Positions 7,642 through 16,554 of a stretch of 53,606 nucleotides of DNA are shown here, in pieces. A program made the translations under genes and the position numbers. The notes beneath the pieces were generated by a model that worked only from the letters and a program-made list of their open reading frames with translations, was not told where the DNA came from and ran no database searches. The DNA comes from Elusimicrobiota bacterium (GTDB taxonomy: Bacteria; Elusimicrobiota; Elusimicrobia; UBA1565; UBA9628), in contig JACQPG010000040.1 of the NCBI GenBank assembly GCA_016207665.1, forward strand, positions 1-53,606, given 5' to 3'. The first letter of the stretch is position 1. Each line of letters starts with the position of its first letter.

Positions 7642-9846
7642 GTGCTATCGCGATCAATGAAAGGACTGAGAAAAGCCCTGCTTATTGCGGCGGCGTTGCT
7701 CCAGTTGCAGAGCTCGTTCTGGCTCTCGGCCGCGCCTCTCGACCCCGGCCCGGGAAGCCCCATCGTGGCGCAGATGGTCGCCCGCATACTGGAGCAGAAC
7801 CACTATAATCATAGGCCCCTCGACGAGAAGACCTCCCATGAGATGCTCAAGAACTACCTCGAGGCCTTCGATTACAACCACATGATTTTCGAGCAGGCCG
7901 ACGTCAAGGAGTTCGAGGCGCGCTACGGCAGGACATTGGCCGACAAGATCAAGGAGGGTGATGTCAGCGCCGCCTTCGATATATTTGATCGGTTCCTGCA
8001 GAGGCTTGGCGAGCGGCAGGCCCTGGTGCAAAAGCTGACCGCCGCGACCAATAGTTTCGATACGGACGAGTCCTTCGTGGTCGATCGCCACGAGCTTCCT
8101 TGGCCTGCCAGCCGCAAGGAAGCCGAGAATATCTGGCGGCTCAGGATCAAATACGAGCTGCTCCAGGAGCGGCTCAACAAGACCAAGCCCGAGGAGCAAG
8201 CCAAGACCGTCAATCTTCGCTACGAGCGGATGCTCCGCTCGTACAAGGAATTCGACGGCAATGACGTACTCCAGGCCTATTTGACCGCTTTGACGCACAC
8301 CTATGATCCCCATTCAGACTATATGGCCGCCACGCAGATGGAGAACTTCAACATCAGCATGCGGCTGTCCTTAGTCGGCATCGGCGCGGTTTTGCGATCG
8401 GAGGACGGCTATGCCAAGATAGTCTCCTTGGTGCCCGGCGGACCCGCGGATAAGAGCAAGAAGCTGGAGCCCAACGACAAGATCGAGGCGATCGCCCAGG
8501 GGGATGGGCCTTTCGTCGAGGCCGTGGGCATGAAGCTCGACCGGCTCGTGCAGCTCATACGCGGGGAGAAAGGGACCACGGTACGTCTTCGCATCATTCC
8601 GGCGGACGCCATCGACCCCGGGATCAGGGAGGAGCTCGCCTTGGTGCGCGATGAGATCAAGTTGACCGATCAGGAGGCCAAGGCCAAGATCATCGAAGCC
8701 TCGCTCAAAGGCGGGGCCAAGGTCAAGGTGGGAGTCATCGATCTGCCGTCCTTCTACGCGGACATGAAGTCGGTCATCGAGCCCAAGAGCACCACCCGCG
8801 ACGTCGAGAAGCTCATCGGAGCTCTTAAGAAGTCGGGGGTAGCGGGGATCGTGCTGGATCTTCGGCGCAACGGAGGAGGGTCGCTTTCGGAGTCCGTAGC
8901 CCTGACCGGTCTCTTCATCCCCGAGGGTCCCGTCGTGCAGGTGCGCGACGCGCGAGGCATCGTGCGGATTCTTCGCGACTCCGACCCCAGCCTGGCCTAC
9001 GGCGGGCCTCTGGTAGTCTTGACCAGCCGAGCCTCGGCCTCAGCCTCCGAGATATTGGCCGCCAATCTGCAGGATTTCGGCCGCGCGGTCGTCGTGGGCG
9101 AGAAGAGCACCTTCGGCAAGGGAACGGTGCAGTCGATCATCGAGCTGTCGCAATACTTGCCCGGCGCCCTGCGCAACTTCAAACCTGGCGCGGTCAAGCT
9201 CACGATCCAGAAGTTCTACCGCATTTCCGGCGGCTCGACCCAGAATAGGGGCGTGATCCCCGATATCTCCCTGCCCTCGCTCTCCGATTACGTCGACGCG
9301 ACCGAATCATCGCTCGACCACGCCATGCCCTACGACGAGATCGAGCCTTCTCCTTATCAGAGGCTTGATCACGTGACCCCGGAGAAGATCAAGGAATTGT
9401 CCCGCGCCTCGGCGGAACGGGTGAAGGATTCCCCGGAATTCGCCTATGTCCAGGAAGACGTCGAAAGGTTCAAGAAGCAGAAAGAGGAGAAGATCATCTC
9501 CCTCAATGAGAAAAAGCGCTTGGCCGAGCGGGACGCCGACGAGGCCCGCTCCATCGCGCGAAAGAAGGAGCGCGCCGCCAGGAAGGCCGCTCCCCTGGCC
9601 GCCATGGAGATCAACCTGCAATCCATCGACAATCCCGCGGCCGCGCCGGCCGTCGTGATATCGACAGCGGCCGAAGCCGCCCAAGCCGGGACCTCCAAGG
9701 AGGGCGGCGAATACGAAAAGGCCCCTCCAACGCCCGATTTCGTTCTCGAGGAGAGCGTGAACATCCTGGCCGATCTTATCAGCGTCTCGTCGGCGGATGG
9801 GCAGGCGCACAGTCCCCTGCGGCGGCGAGAGACCTACATCCCCTAA
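7642..9846 (+). CDS. prc: Periplasmic tail-specific protease Tsp/Prc (S41, PDZ)
   Basis: 734 aa from GTG 7642, chosen because GGAGG lies 5 nt upstream; GTG 7627 and ATG 7657 are alternatives. An N-terminal signal peptide ([10 protein letters not shown]) is followed by the Prc N-domain ([23 protein letters not shown]), a PDZ domain ([13 protein letters not shown]), then the S41 core with [14 protein letters not shown] and the Ser-Lys dyad: SASASE (Ser467) and TFGKGTVQ (Lys493). A DUF3340-like C-terminal extension and a charged helical segment complete it. Degrades damaged or SsrA-like tagged envelope proteins. The next gene, clpB, starts 1 nt after the stop, pairing periplasmic and cytosolic protein quality control in one transcript. 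Confidence 0.93.
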   Translation: MLSRSMKGLRKALLIAAALLQLQSSFWLSAAPLDPGPGSPIVAQMVARILEQNHYNHRPLDEKTSHEMLKNYLEAFDYNHMIFEQADVKEFEARYGRTLADKIKEGDVSAAFDIFDRFLQRLGERQALVQKLTAATNSFDTDESFVVDRHELPWPASRKEAENIWRLRIKYELLQERLNKTKPEEQAKTVNLRYERMLRSYKEFDGNDVLQAYLTALTHTYDPHSDYMAATQMENFNISMRLSLVGIGAVLRSEDGYAKIVSLVPGGPADKSKKLEPNDKIEAIAQGDGPFVEAVGMKLDRLVQLIRGEKGTTVRLRIIPADAIDPGIREELALVRDEIKLTDQEAKAKIIEASLKGGAKVKVGVIDLPSFYADMKSVIEPKSTTRDVEKLIGALKKSGVAGIVLDLRRNGGGSLSESVALTGLFIPEGPVVQVRDARGIVRILRDSDPSLAYGGPLVVLTSRASASASEILAANLQDFGRAVVVGEKSTFGKGTVQSIIELSQYLPGALRNFKPGAVKLTIQKFYRISGGSTQNRGVIPDISLPSLSDYVDATESSLDHAMPYDEIEPSPYQRLDHVTPEKIKELSRASAERVKDSPEFAYVQEDVERFKKQKEEKIISLNEKKRLAERDADEARSIARKKERAARKAAPLAAMEINLQSIDNPAAAPAVVISTAAEAAQAGTSKEGGEYEKAPPTPDFVLEESVNILADLISVSSADGQAHSPLRRRETYIP

Positions 9847-9847
9847 C

Positions 9848-12391
9848 GTGAACCTCGACCGCTGGACCACCAAATCGCAGGAAGCCCTGCAGCGAGCCCA
9901 TCGCCTCGCCGAGGACAGAAACCACCAAGAATTGAGCGAGGAACACCTGCTCCTCGCCCTGCTCACCCAACCCGAGGGAGTCTCGGCCGAAGTCGTGCGC
10001 AGGGCCGGCGCCGATCCGGGACAGCTGATCGCCGGCCTTGAGAAGGAGCTGGGCAAGAGGCCGCAGGTCAGCGGCGGACAGCTCTATCCCTCGGCCGGCC
10101 TCACGCGCGCCCTTCGCCTGGCCGAGGACCGGATGAAGGCCCTGAAGGACGAGTTCGTCTCGGTGGAGCACCTGCTCTTGGGAATATTGGACCAAGGCGC
10201 GCCCGCCGGCCGCCTGCTAAGAGCTCAAGGCCTCGATGGAGACAAGCTTCTCGCGGGCCTCGCGCAGGTGCGCGGCGCCCAAAGGGTCACCAGCCAGGAG
10301 CCCGAAGGCACCTTCCAGTCCCTCGAAAAGTACGGCCGAGACCTGACGGCGTCCGCGCGGCGCGGCAAGCTCGATCCGGTCATAGGCCGGGACAATGAGA
10401 TTAGGCGCGTGATACAAGTCCTGTCCCGGCGCACCAAGAACAACCCCGTTCTCATCGGAGAGCCCGGAGTGGGCAAGACCGCCATCGTCGAGGGATTGGC
10501 GCAGAGAATCGTGGCTGGCGACGTTCCGGAAGGGATCAAGGACAAGCGGGTCGTCGCCATGGACCTGGGAGCCATGGTCGCCGGGGCCAAGTACCGGGGC
10601 GAATTCGAGGAGAGGCTCAAGGCCTTCCTGAAGGAGATATCGGCCCAAGAAGGCCAGATCATTCTCTTCATAGACGAACTCCACACCCTGGTCGGCGCGG
10701 GAGCAGCGGAAGGCGCGATGGACGCGGCCAACATGCTCAAGCCTATGCTGGCGCGGGGAGAACTGCGCTGCGTCGGCGCGACCACCCTCGACGAGTACAA
10801 AAAGCATATAGAGAAAGACGCGGCGCTCGAGCGCCGGTTCCAGCCCATCACCGTCGGAGCCCCGTCGGTCGAGGACACGATCGCGATCCTTCGAGGCCTC
10901 AAGGAGCGCTATGAAGTCCATCACGGCGTCCAGATCCGAGATTCGGCCCTAGTGGCCGCCGCCGTGCTGTCGGACCGCTATATTTCCGATCGCTTCCTTC
11001 CCGATAAGGCGATAGACCTCGTGGATGAGGCGTGCAGCCGCTTGCGCATGGAGATTGACTCCATGCCCCTCGAGCTCGATGTTAACGAGCGCAGGATACG
11101 CCAACTCGAGATCGAGCAGACCGCTTTGCGCAAGGAAAAGGACCAGGCCTCCCAGGAAAGGCTTTCGCACCTGGAGTCCGAGCTCAAGACGCTCAAGGAG
11201 CAATCCCGGAGGATGCGCTCGCACTGGGAAAAGGAGAAAGAGGCTATCTCCCACTTGCGAAAACTCAAGGCCCAGATCGACGAGCTCAAGACGGAGGAGG
11301 TCCGCGCCGAGCGCCAGGGTGACCTGACGCGAGCCGCGGAGATCCGATACGGGAAGATCCCGGAGCTTGGCAAGAAGAGCGAGCTCGCTCAAAAGGAGCT
11401 CGTCGAGCTGCAGTCCAGGCAGAAGCTGCTGCGGGAGGAAGTAGACGAGGATGACATCGCGCAGGTGGTGGCCCGCTGGACCGGTATCCCGGTGGAGCGG
11501 CTCCTGGCCGGAGAGACGCAAAAACTGCTGCAGCTAGAGCAAAGCCTGCACAAGCGCGTCGTGGGCCAAGAAGCCGCGGTCAAGGCTGTCTCAGAGGCCG
11601 TGCGCCGCTCGCGCAGCGGACTCTCGGATCCGAACCGGCCCATCGGCGTGTTCCTGCTCATGGGACCGACTGGCGTCGGAAAGACCGAGCTGGCGCGGGC
11701 GCTGGCCGAGCTATTATTCGACTCGGAGCGCAATATGATCCGTTTGGACATGTCCGAGTATATGGAGAAACACACGGTCAGCCGTCTGATCGGCGCTCCA
11801 CCCGGCTATGTCGGCTTCGAGGAAGGCGGGCAGCTCTCCGAGGCGGTGAGACGCAAGCCTTACTCGGTGGTCCTTCTCGACGAAGTGGAGAAGGCTCATC
11901 CCGACGTCTTCAACGTGCTCTTGCAGATCATGGACGACGGACGGCTCACCGATGGGCAGGGGCGGACGGTGAATTTCAAGAACACCATACTCTTGATGAC
12001 CTCAAACCTCGATCCAGCCGAGCTCAAGAGCCGTTTCCGCCCGGAATTCCTGAATCGGATCGACGAAGTCCTCGTGTTTCAAGCCCTGGAGCGCGACCAA
12101 TTGCGCGTCATAGTCGACATCCAGCTCGACAGGGTTCGCCAGCGCCTGGCCGAGCGCCGGATCGCGTTGACGCTCGACGAGGCGGCCAAGGATTTCCTGG
12201 CGCGCGAAGGCTATGACCCCGCCTACGGGGCCAGACCTCTCAAGCGCGCCATCCAGAGACACGTGATCGACCCCATGGCCAAGCTTTTGCTCACCGGCGA
12301 GGTCAAGGACGGGGACGCCATCTCAGCCAGCGCCGGAAAGGACGGTCTCAGTTTCAAGGCAGTCCGAAAGAAAGAATCCAGGACCGCCTAG
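9848..12391 (+). CDS. clpB: ATP-dependent disaggregase ClpB
   Basis: 847 aa from GTG 9848, which gives the standard ClpB N-terminus ([15 protein letters not shown]); the frame is open further upstream inside prc. Order: double Clp N repeats (~1-145), NBD1 with GEPGVGKT and [13 protein letters not shown], the long coiled-coil M domain (~400-520) that separates ClpB from ClpC/ClpA, and NBD2 with [14 protein letters not shown] and [11 protein letters not shown]. Works with DnaK to rescue aggregated proteins. No ClpP-binding loop (IGF-type) seen. Its stop codon overlaps the convergent thpR stop in a shared CTAG. Confidence 0.95.
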   Translation: MNLDRWTTKSQEALQRAHRLAEDRNHQELSEEHLLLALLTQPEGVSAEVVRRAGADPGQLIAGLEKELGKRPQVSGGQLYPSAGLTRALRLAEDRMKALKDEFVSVEHLLLGILDQGAPAGRLLRAQGLDGDKLLAGLAQVRGAQRVTSQEPEGTFQSLEKYGRDLTASARRGKLDPVIGRDNEIRRVIQVLSRRTKNNPVLIGEPGVGKTAIVEGLAQRIVAGDVPEGIKDKRVVAMDLGAMVAGAKYRGEFEERLKAFLKEISAQEGQIILFIDELHTLVGAGAAEGAMDAANMLKPMLARGELRCVGATTLDEYKKHIEKDAALERRFQPITVGAPSVEDTIAILRGLKERYEVHHGVQIRDSALVAAAVLSDRYISDRFLPDKAIDLVDEACSRLRMEIDSMPLELDVNERRIRQLEIEQTALRKEKDQASQERLSHLESELKTLKEQSRRMRSHWEKEKEAISHLRKLKAQIDELKTEEVRAERQGDLTRAAEIRYGKIPELGKKSELAQKELVELQSRQKLLREEVDEDDIAQVVARWTGIPVERLLAGETQKLLQLEQSLHKRVVGQEAAVKAVSEAVRRSRSGLSDPNRPIGVFLLMGPTGVGKTELARALAELLFDSERNMIRLDMSEYMEKHTVSRLIGAPPGYVGFEEGGQLSEAVRRKPYSVVLLDEVEKAHPDVFNVLLQIMDDGRLTDGQGRTVNFKNTILLMTSNLDPAELKSRFRPEFLNRIDEVLVFQALERDQLRVIVDIQLDRVRQRLAERRIALTLDEAAKDFLAREGYDPAYGARPLKRAIQRHVIDPMAKLLLTGEVKDGDAISASAGKDGLSFKAVRKKESRTA

Positions 12392-12960
12392 CGCATGGCC
12401 CCCAAAGGAAACTCGGTCAAAGCCGCATAGGCGGGCCCTTGAGGCGAAAGCTGGCTTTCATAGAGGACCACGCGATCTACCTGGGAGCGCAAGGTCGGCA
12501 CGATAGCGAAGGCCTTGATGTCTCCCCTCAGCCGCTCTAGATTCTTAGCGCTGCGCATGCGGCCAAGCGTCAGGTGCGGCTCGTAGTCCCGTTCTTCCCG
12601 TTTGAACTCGAGCCGTTCTTCCACGAGTCTGCGGGAAATGGCGGCCTCCAAACTCTTGAGCTGCCGGGCTCCGCTCCCTACGCCCAGCCACAAGACCCTG
12701 GGATGATCGGCCGAGCCGAAAAAGCCCAGGCGATCGAACTCTATCTCGAACGGTCCGGCTCCAGCGGCCGCGGCCGTCATGGCCCTCTCGATGCCCGGTC
12801 TGCTCGACTCGGGCATATCGCCCAGAAAGCACAGGGTCATGTGAAGCGCGCCAGGATCGACCCACTTGAAGTCGGCGCCCGTGGCTCGCAGCTTTGCGAT
12901 GGCCCGGTCCGCCGCCTCCCGGACGTTGGAGCTGATTGGCACGGCTATGAACAGCCTCAT
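12388..12960 (-). CDS. thpR: RNA 2',3'-cyclic phosphodiesterase (2'-5' RNA ligase family)
   Basis: 190 aa, typical size. Two HxTx motifs of the 2H phosphoesterase superfamily are present: HMTL (His40) and HLTL (His129). Surrounding text (LFIAVPI at the N-terminus, [20 protein letters not shown]) matches ThpR. Hydrolyses 2',3'-cyclic phosphate ends; in E. coli it also ligates tRNA halves in vitro. Start ATG 12960. Divergent from dtd with only 23 bp between start codons, convergent with clpB with overlapping stops. Confidence 0.92.
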   Translation of the reverse strand: MRLFIAVPISSNVREAADRAIAKLRATGADFKWVDPGALHMTLCFLGDMPESSRPGIERAMTAAAAGAGPFEIEFDRLGFFGSADHPRVLWLGVGSGARQLKSLEAAISRRLVEERLEFKREERDYEPHLTLGRMRSAKNLERLRGDIKAFAIVPTLRSQVDRVVLYESQLSPQGPAYAALTEFPLGAMR

Positions 12961-12970
12961 TTGGTAATCC

Positions 12971-12977
12971 TATAATA
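12971..12977. promoter_or_regulatory. Shared bidirectional -10 region of thpR and dtd
   Basis: The 7-mer TATAATA reads TATAAT on the plus strand (12971-12976, 7 nt from the dtd ATG) and TATTAT on the minus strand (12977-12972, 11 nt from the thpR ATG). The whole gap between the start codons is 23 bp, so both transcripts must be leaderless or nearly so if this element is used. Confidence 0.5.
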
Positions 12978-12983
12978 TCCCGA

Positions 12984-13430
12984 ATGAGGGCCCTGGTCCA
13001 GAGAGTGAGCCGCGCGGCCGTCCGACTGCCGTCAGGGGAGTCGCGCGGCATCGGCCGAGGACTGCTGATCTATCTCGCCATTGGACGTCAAGACTCGGCC
13101 GAGACATGCGCCAAGCTGGCCCAAAAATGCGCCGCCCTGCGCATCTTCTCGAACGAACTCGGCAAATTCGACCGCAGCGTAGCCGACGAGAAGGGAGGCG
13201 TCCTGCTGATCTCGCAATTCACGCTCTATGGCGACGCGCGAGGCGGCCGTCGCCCCGATTTCACGACCGCGGCTCCCCCGGAGCAAGCCCGGCCCCTCTA
13301 TGAGCGATTCGCGGCCTGCCTAAGAGAGGCGGGGCTGGCCGTCTCTACCGGCGAGTTCGCACAGCACATGGAGATCGAATCGGTCAACGACGGACCCGTG
13401 ACCCTCTGGCTCGACAGCGAACGGCTCTAG
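12984..13430 (+). CDS. dtd: D-aminoacyl-tRNA deacylase
   Basis: 148 aa. Removes D-amino acids (and Gly) from mischarged tRNAs. Signatures: MRALVQRVSRAAV at the N-terminus, SQFTLYGD (77-84) and the cross-subunit Gly-cisPro motif in NDGPVT (Gly137-Pro138). Complete family length. The start codon is 7 nt downstream of TATAAT and there is no Shine-Dalgarno sequence, consistent with leaderless translation. Confidence 0.95.
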   Translation: MRALVQRVSRAAVRLPSGESRGIGRGLLIYLAIGRQDSAETCAKLAQKCAALRIFSNELGKFDRSVADEKGGVLLISQFTLYGDARGGRRPDFTTAAPPEQARPLYERFAACLREAGLAVSTGEFAQHMEIESVNDGPVTLWLDSERL

Positions 13431-13446
13431 GTCCGGAAAACGGCCC

Positions 13447-13905
13447 TCAGTCTGCCCTTTCGAAATAATAGCGCAGGCCGAAGCCGCCATCGGCGCGAAC
13501 GCGGGGCTTGACGTCGGTCACCCTGAAAACCGGCCCGATCTCGAGAAAGAACTCCACGGGCCGTTTGAAATGGGGCCAGTACGAGAGCCCCGGAAGGACG
13601 CGCAACCCGAAATCGGTGTCATCCCTGGTCTCCAATCGCCCGCCCACGCTAAAATAGGCGGCAAGGTTGCCTCGCGAAGGCTGCGGAATAGCTCGCCAGC
13701 CATGCCAGGAATAGTCGGCCAGCAAGGTCAGGGTATGGCTGACGCCGATGCCCGCATCGATGGACTGAGCGGGGTCTATCCAGTATTTGACCGTAGCCCC
13801 CGTCGGATCGCCGAGAAGCGCGCCCAAACCGAGATACCCCGGCTTCTGGGCCGATGCGGCGGCGGGAAATAGGAGCAGCGAAAGAGCCAGCGCGAATCCC
13901 TTCAT
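13447..13905 (-). CDS. Small outer-membrane beta-barrel-like protein
   Basis: 152 aa. Signal peptide MKGFALALSLLLFPAAASA, predicted cleavage before QKPGY. The mature part alternates polar and hydrophobic residues in short strands and begins with GLGALLGDPTGATVKYW, a pattern seen in DUF3996-like barrels of diderm bacteria. Ends in YYFERAD. No enzymatic motif. Own TATAAT 6 nt from the ATG suggests monocistronic, leaderless expression. Convergent with dtd. Confidence 0.75.
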   Translation of the reverse strand: MKGFALALSLLLFPAAASAQKPGYLGLGALLGDPTGATVKYWIDPAQSIDAGIGVSHTLTLLADYSWHGWRAIPQPSRGNLAAYFSVGGRLETRDDTDFGLRVLPGLSYWPHFKRPVEFFLEIGPVFRVTDVKPRVRADGGFGLRYYFERAD

Positions 13906-13911
13906 GGCCGA

Positions 13912-13917
13912 ATTATA
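13912..13917 (-). promoter_or_regulatory. Candidate -10 element, likely leaderless start for barrel gene
   Basis: Perfect TATAAT on the minus strand with 6 nt to the ATG at 13905. Confidence 0.5.
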
Positions 13918-13941
13918 GCAAGAGAGGGCCGCGTCGGGCCG

Positions 13942-14127
13942 CTAAATGCGGCGCCGATGCTGGCGGGCGGGGTTGAACTTGGGAGCCCGGGCCAACAAGT
14001 AACCGGCTATGCCGAGAGAAACGGCGCCGGAAAGCAGAAGAAACAGCGCGCAAGAATCGGCCCAACGGGTCTCCGCCATCATCCCGGAAGTGGAGGCGGT
14101 CATCGCGACAAGCATGAATACGTTCAC
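13942..14127 (-). CDS. Small single-pass membrane protein, unknown
   Basis: 61 aa starting at GTG 14127 with GAGG 5 nt upstream. One clear hydrophobic helix (CALFLLLSGAVSLGIAGYLL) is followed by a basic tail (APKFNPARQHRRRI), which places the C-terminus in the cytoplasm by the positive-inside rule. The N-terminal 20 residues are weakly hydrophobic. No relatives recognised. It sits downstream of the regulator pair on the same strand and may share their transcript. Confidence 0.5.
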   Translation of the reverse strand: MNVFMLVAMTASTSGMMAETRWADSCALFLLLSGAVSLGIAGYLLARAPKFNPARQHRRRI

Positions 14128-14245
14128 AACATCCTCGTGTCTTTGGATTGGACTCTCTGACGGCGAGAGTAACAGGCGCTCGTTTCCATTTTGTTACAAG
14201 AAGAACTCCAAGAAGATATTAAACCGCAGTGGTGTTACGGGATTG

Positions 14246-15091
14246 TTAAAAATCCAAGAGCTTGGTCACGACACCTTCGATGAGAAAGAGAGCCGTGTCG
14301 CCTCCGCCCGAGATGGTCGCGTGCTGGCGGGCCTTATCGAGACTCTGGCTGAAATAAGAAAAATAGGGGCGGAATTCAGTCTCCGAGGCCCGGATCAGCA
14401 GGGGGTGCTCCATCATGCGATAGCCTCGCGACTTCTCCAGGGCTTCCGCATGGCGCGACACCAAGGAGGCGGGGTCGATCATCGGCGGGGCCAGCCTTCC
14501 GGCATGGGGAGACCAATACCGCCCCCCGCCGCGGCAGATCAGCTGGACGTTGATCAACGACTTGAGGGCCTTCTCCACGGCTCGTTCCGGCAAGTCCAAG
14601 AAAGTCGCCAAGCCGCCGGCGCTCCAGCGATCGCGGTCCTGGGCCAGGACCGCGTAGCACCATAACGCCTCGGGATCGCTCAAGACGCGCCTTTGCTTCG
14701 GCGTCATCTCCAGACTTCCGACGACCCGCGAAAAGCCAGGGCCCGTATCCTGGGATTCGAGTGTTCTGGCGGTCAAATCAAGCCACTCGCCTGAGCCGAA
14801 AAGAAGCCCCAAATAAGCCAAGGCGAAATCCCTCGCAAGATCCTTGTGCAAGGCCAATCGGAAGGCCGCCACCAGCCGTTCGACAAGACGAGGCTGCGGC
14901 AGAGACACGCCGTTTTCCACGTTCAGATAGGCCTTGTAGGTGCAACCGAAGAAGGCCGCTCCGCCCATGGCTTGGTAGAAGGCTCTGGCCGCCGGGTAGC
15001 CTGACGCCTCCCGGCAGCGCCTGACTATGGCGGCAAAGAGATCAAGCGCCGCCCGGTCCCGCCCGTTGCTCGCGCCTCCTCGAGCCGCCAT
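14246..15091 (-). CDS. TIGR02147/DUF4423-like regulator, second copy
   Basis: 281 aa. Paralogue of the adjacent upstream gene; both share FFGCTYKAYLN(V/I)E(N/S)G and PQPRL near residue 40-65, an Xre-like helix-turn-helix with a small insertion. A central winged-helix-like region (TPKQRRVLSD, LWCYAVLAQDRDRW, LDLPERAVEKALKSLINVQLI) matches the DUF4423 arrangement, and the protein ends in a beta-rich TALFLIEGVVTKLLDF. The ATG at 15091 overlaps the upstream TAA as TAATG. The TIGR02147 family was first noted in Fibrobacter; function is presumed regulatory but unproven. Confidence 0.65.
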   Translation of the reverse strand: MAARGGASNGRDRAALDLFAAIVRRCREASGYPAARAFYQAMGGAAFFGCTYKAYLNVENGVSLPQPRLVERLVAAFRLALHKDLARDFALAYLGLLFGSGEWLDLTARTLESQDTGPGFSRVVGSLEMTPKQRRVLSDPEALWCYAVLAQDRDRWSAGGLATFLDLPERAVEKALKSLINVQLICRGGGRYWSPHAGRLAPPMIDPASLVSRHAEALEKSRGYRMMEHPLLIRASETEFRPYFSYFSQSLDKARQHATISGGGDTALFLIEGVVTKLLDF

Positions 15092-15954
15092 TAGAAATCC
15101 GACAGTCTCTTGACCATGACCTCGATGACGAACATGGCCGTATCCGGCCGACCCACGGCCTTGCTGCACTTCCCGTACAAATGCGCCCCATAAACGCTCT
15201 GGGCCAGATAAGGAAAGGATTCCTTGAGCGACGACTCGGAGGCGCGAAGCACGAGGCCTTGATGCAGAAGGGTCGCCCCGCGGCGGCTGGACATGCCTCC
15301 CCACAACTGCCGCAGACGCTCCAGGAATCGAGGCCGGAAGAACTTTTCGCGCGGCATGATGAAGACCTTGCCGGTATCGGGGCAATAGAGCTTGTCGTTG
15401 CGATCGCGGGCGATAAGGCCGTGCTCAAGCAGGCCCTCGGTGGCCGCCCGCACCTTCTTGAGGCTGTAGCCGGTGGACCGGACGATATCCGATTCCGTCC
15501 AGTGCGCGTAGTCGTTCGATAGAAGGGTGAAACACCAATAGGTCTCCTCGTCACCGTAAAGCCGGCTTACTTGGGCCTGAGTCAGCGGCCTGTTGCGGGC
15601 GGCCATGGAGCTGGCCGAAGCCTTTTGAAACAGCACCTCGGGCCCTGATGCCACCGCCCTTTCCGAGAGCACCTGGGCCAGGAATCCGGCGAGATCCTCG
15701 CTCCCGATGGTGGAGTAGAGATAAGATAGGACGAGATTCCTCACCGCGCTCCCATCAGCGAGCAAACCCAAGCCCGCCGCGATTCGGTAAGCGAGCCGCG
15801 GCTGAGGAACGGAGCGGCCGCTCTCTATATTGAGGTAGGCCTTATACGTGCAGCCAAAATAATTCTGCCCGCCCTTGGCCCTGTAGAAGGCCCGGGCCGA
15901 GGAATAGCCCGCGCCGTCCCTAAGCCTGCGAACCGTCTCTGCAAATCCATGCAT
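15091..15954 (-). CDS. TIGR02147/DUF4423-like regulator, first copy
   Basis: 287 aa from ATG 15954, chosen because GGAGG lies 9 nt upstream; the frame is open to a TTG at 15975. N-terminal Xre-like HTH (AETVRRLRDGAGYSSARAF, TYKAYLNIESG, PQPRLAYRIAAGLG), central winged-helix-like domain (LTQAQVSRLYGDEETYW, VRSTGYSLKKVRAATEGLLEHGLIA) and C-terminal strand-rich end. Tandem duplicate of the gene that follows. No membrane or export signal, so cytosolic DNA-binding is the likely role. Ligand and targets are unknown. Confidence 0.65.
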   Translation of the reverse strand: MHGFAETVRRLRDGAGYSSARAFYRAKGGQNYFGCTYKAYLNIESGRSVPQPRLAYRIAAGLGLLADGSAVRNLVLSYLYSTIGSEDLAGFLAQVLSERAVASGPEVLFQKASASSMAARNRPLTQAQVSRLYGDEETYWCFTLLSNDYAHWTESDIVRSTGYSLKKVRAATEGLLEHGLIARDRNDKLYCPDTGKVFIMPREKFFRPRFLERLRQLWGGMSSRRGATLLHQGLVLRASESSLKESFPYLAQSVYGAHLYGKCSKAVGRPDTAMFVIEVMVKRLSDF

Positions 15955-15980
15955 CGGACCGCGCCTCCATTCCAACGAGG

Positions 15981-15993
15981 ATTCTACTATAAG
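15981..15993 (-). promoter_or_regulatory. Candidate -10 region of the regulator pair
   Basis: The minus strand reads CTTATAGTAGAAT; either TATAGT or TAGAAT could be the -10. The distance to ATG 15954 leaves a ~20-nt leader with a GGAGG Shine-Dalgarno. Confidence 0.35.
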
Positions 15994-16113
15994 AGGTCCC
16001 GGCGTGTGAAGCGATACTTCCCATCTTTCCCCGGTTCGGCCCTGATCGCTTCTGGAGCTTAAACAGGACCTCGGACCCGCTTGAAACTATAGAACCCGCG
16101 CGAGTCGCTGCGC

Positions 16114-16119
16114 TAGAAT
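16114..16119 (+). promoter_or_regulatory. Candidate -10 (TAGAAT) of the small exported protein gene
   Basis: TAGAAT 46 nt before the ATG; predicted transcript start near 16126 puts the hairpin at 16133-16148 close to the 5' end of the mRNA. No convincing -35. Confidence 0.35.
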
Positions 16120-16132
16120 GGACCCACTAGAC

Positions 16133-16148
16133 GCCCCCTAACGGGGGC
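16133..16148 (+). promoter_or_regulatory. 5'-UTR GC hairpin next to the ribosome-binding site
   Basis: GCCCCC-TAAC-GGGGGC, a perfect 6-bp stem with a 4-nt loop, ending 2 nt before GGAGG (16151-16155). 5'-terminal hairpins of this kind often stabilise abundant mRNAs; a role in masking the ribosome site is also possible. Confidence 0.55.
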
Positions 16149-16165
16149 CTGGAGGTCAAGTTACC

Positions 16166-16480
16166 ATGAAGAAAGTCAGCCTTATGCTGTTCGCGCTGGC
16201 CGCGATCGCGATACCGGTCCGCGCCGGCGACACCGACGCCAGCGATTACAACTTCAGCCCGTGCCCGATCGGGACGCATCCGACCGGCATCTGGGATGAG
16301 GGCGGCGCGCAGTGCGTGTCGGACCAGCCCGCGTCGATCGAGTACGAGTGGGATGGGACGACCAAGTGCGAGTTCGAGAGCGAGATGGGCGAGGTTTGCC
16401 GCCCGGTTTACAGCGGCGTCAAGCCCGAGGGCGGATTCGGCGGCAGCGGCACAAAGCCCGCTGAAGAGCAGGCTCCCTAA
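16166..16480 (+). CDS. Small exported Cys-containing protein, unknown
   Basis: 104 aa. Signal peptide MKKVSLMLFALAAIAIPVRA with cleavage before GDTDA. The ~84-aa mature protein is acidic and has four cysteines (in SPCPIG, AQCVSD, TKCEFE, EVCRPV), so two disulfides are likely after export. Gly-rich, low-complexity C-terminus. GGAGG sits 10 nt before the ATG. Monocistronic: its own promoter candidate and 5' hairpin upstream, a very strong terminator downstream. No relative recognised. Expression signals hint at an abundant product. Confidence 0.75.
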   Translation: MKKVSLMLFALAAIAIPVRAGDTDASDYNFSPCPIGTHPTGIWDEGGAQCVSDQPASIEYEWDGTTKCEFESEMGEVCRPVYSGVKPEGGFGGSGTKPAEEQAP

Positions 16481-16500
16481 GCCCAGCCTCATAACGCCAT

Positions 16501-16541
16501 AATAAACCAGCCCGGCCATGCGGCCGGGCTGGTTTATTTTC
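16501..16541. terminator. Bidirectional rho-independent terminator
   Basis: Perfect 17-bp inverted repeat (16501-16517 and 16522-16538) with an ATGC loop. The A/T ends of the stem supply the U-run on both strands. It separates the small exported protein gene from the convergent 849-aa gene and can stop transcription from either side. Confidence 0.9.
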
Positions 16542-16554
16542 GTCTCGATTCGGG

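Larger units (their letters stand above)
15976..16165. other. Divergent intergenic region (regulator pair / small exported protein)
   Basis: 190 bp between divergent genes. It holds a minus-strand -10 candidate at 15981-15993, a plus-strand -10 candidate at 16114-16119 and a GC-rich hairpin at 16133-16148. Nothing protein-like is seen. Confidence 0.6.

Noticed and set aside
9797-9847. Upstream start for clpB inside prc
   Set aside because: The first 17 residues are unlike any ClpB; GTG 9848 gives the canonical N-terminus.
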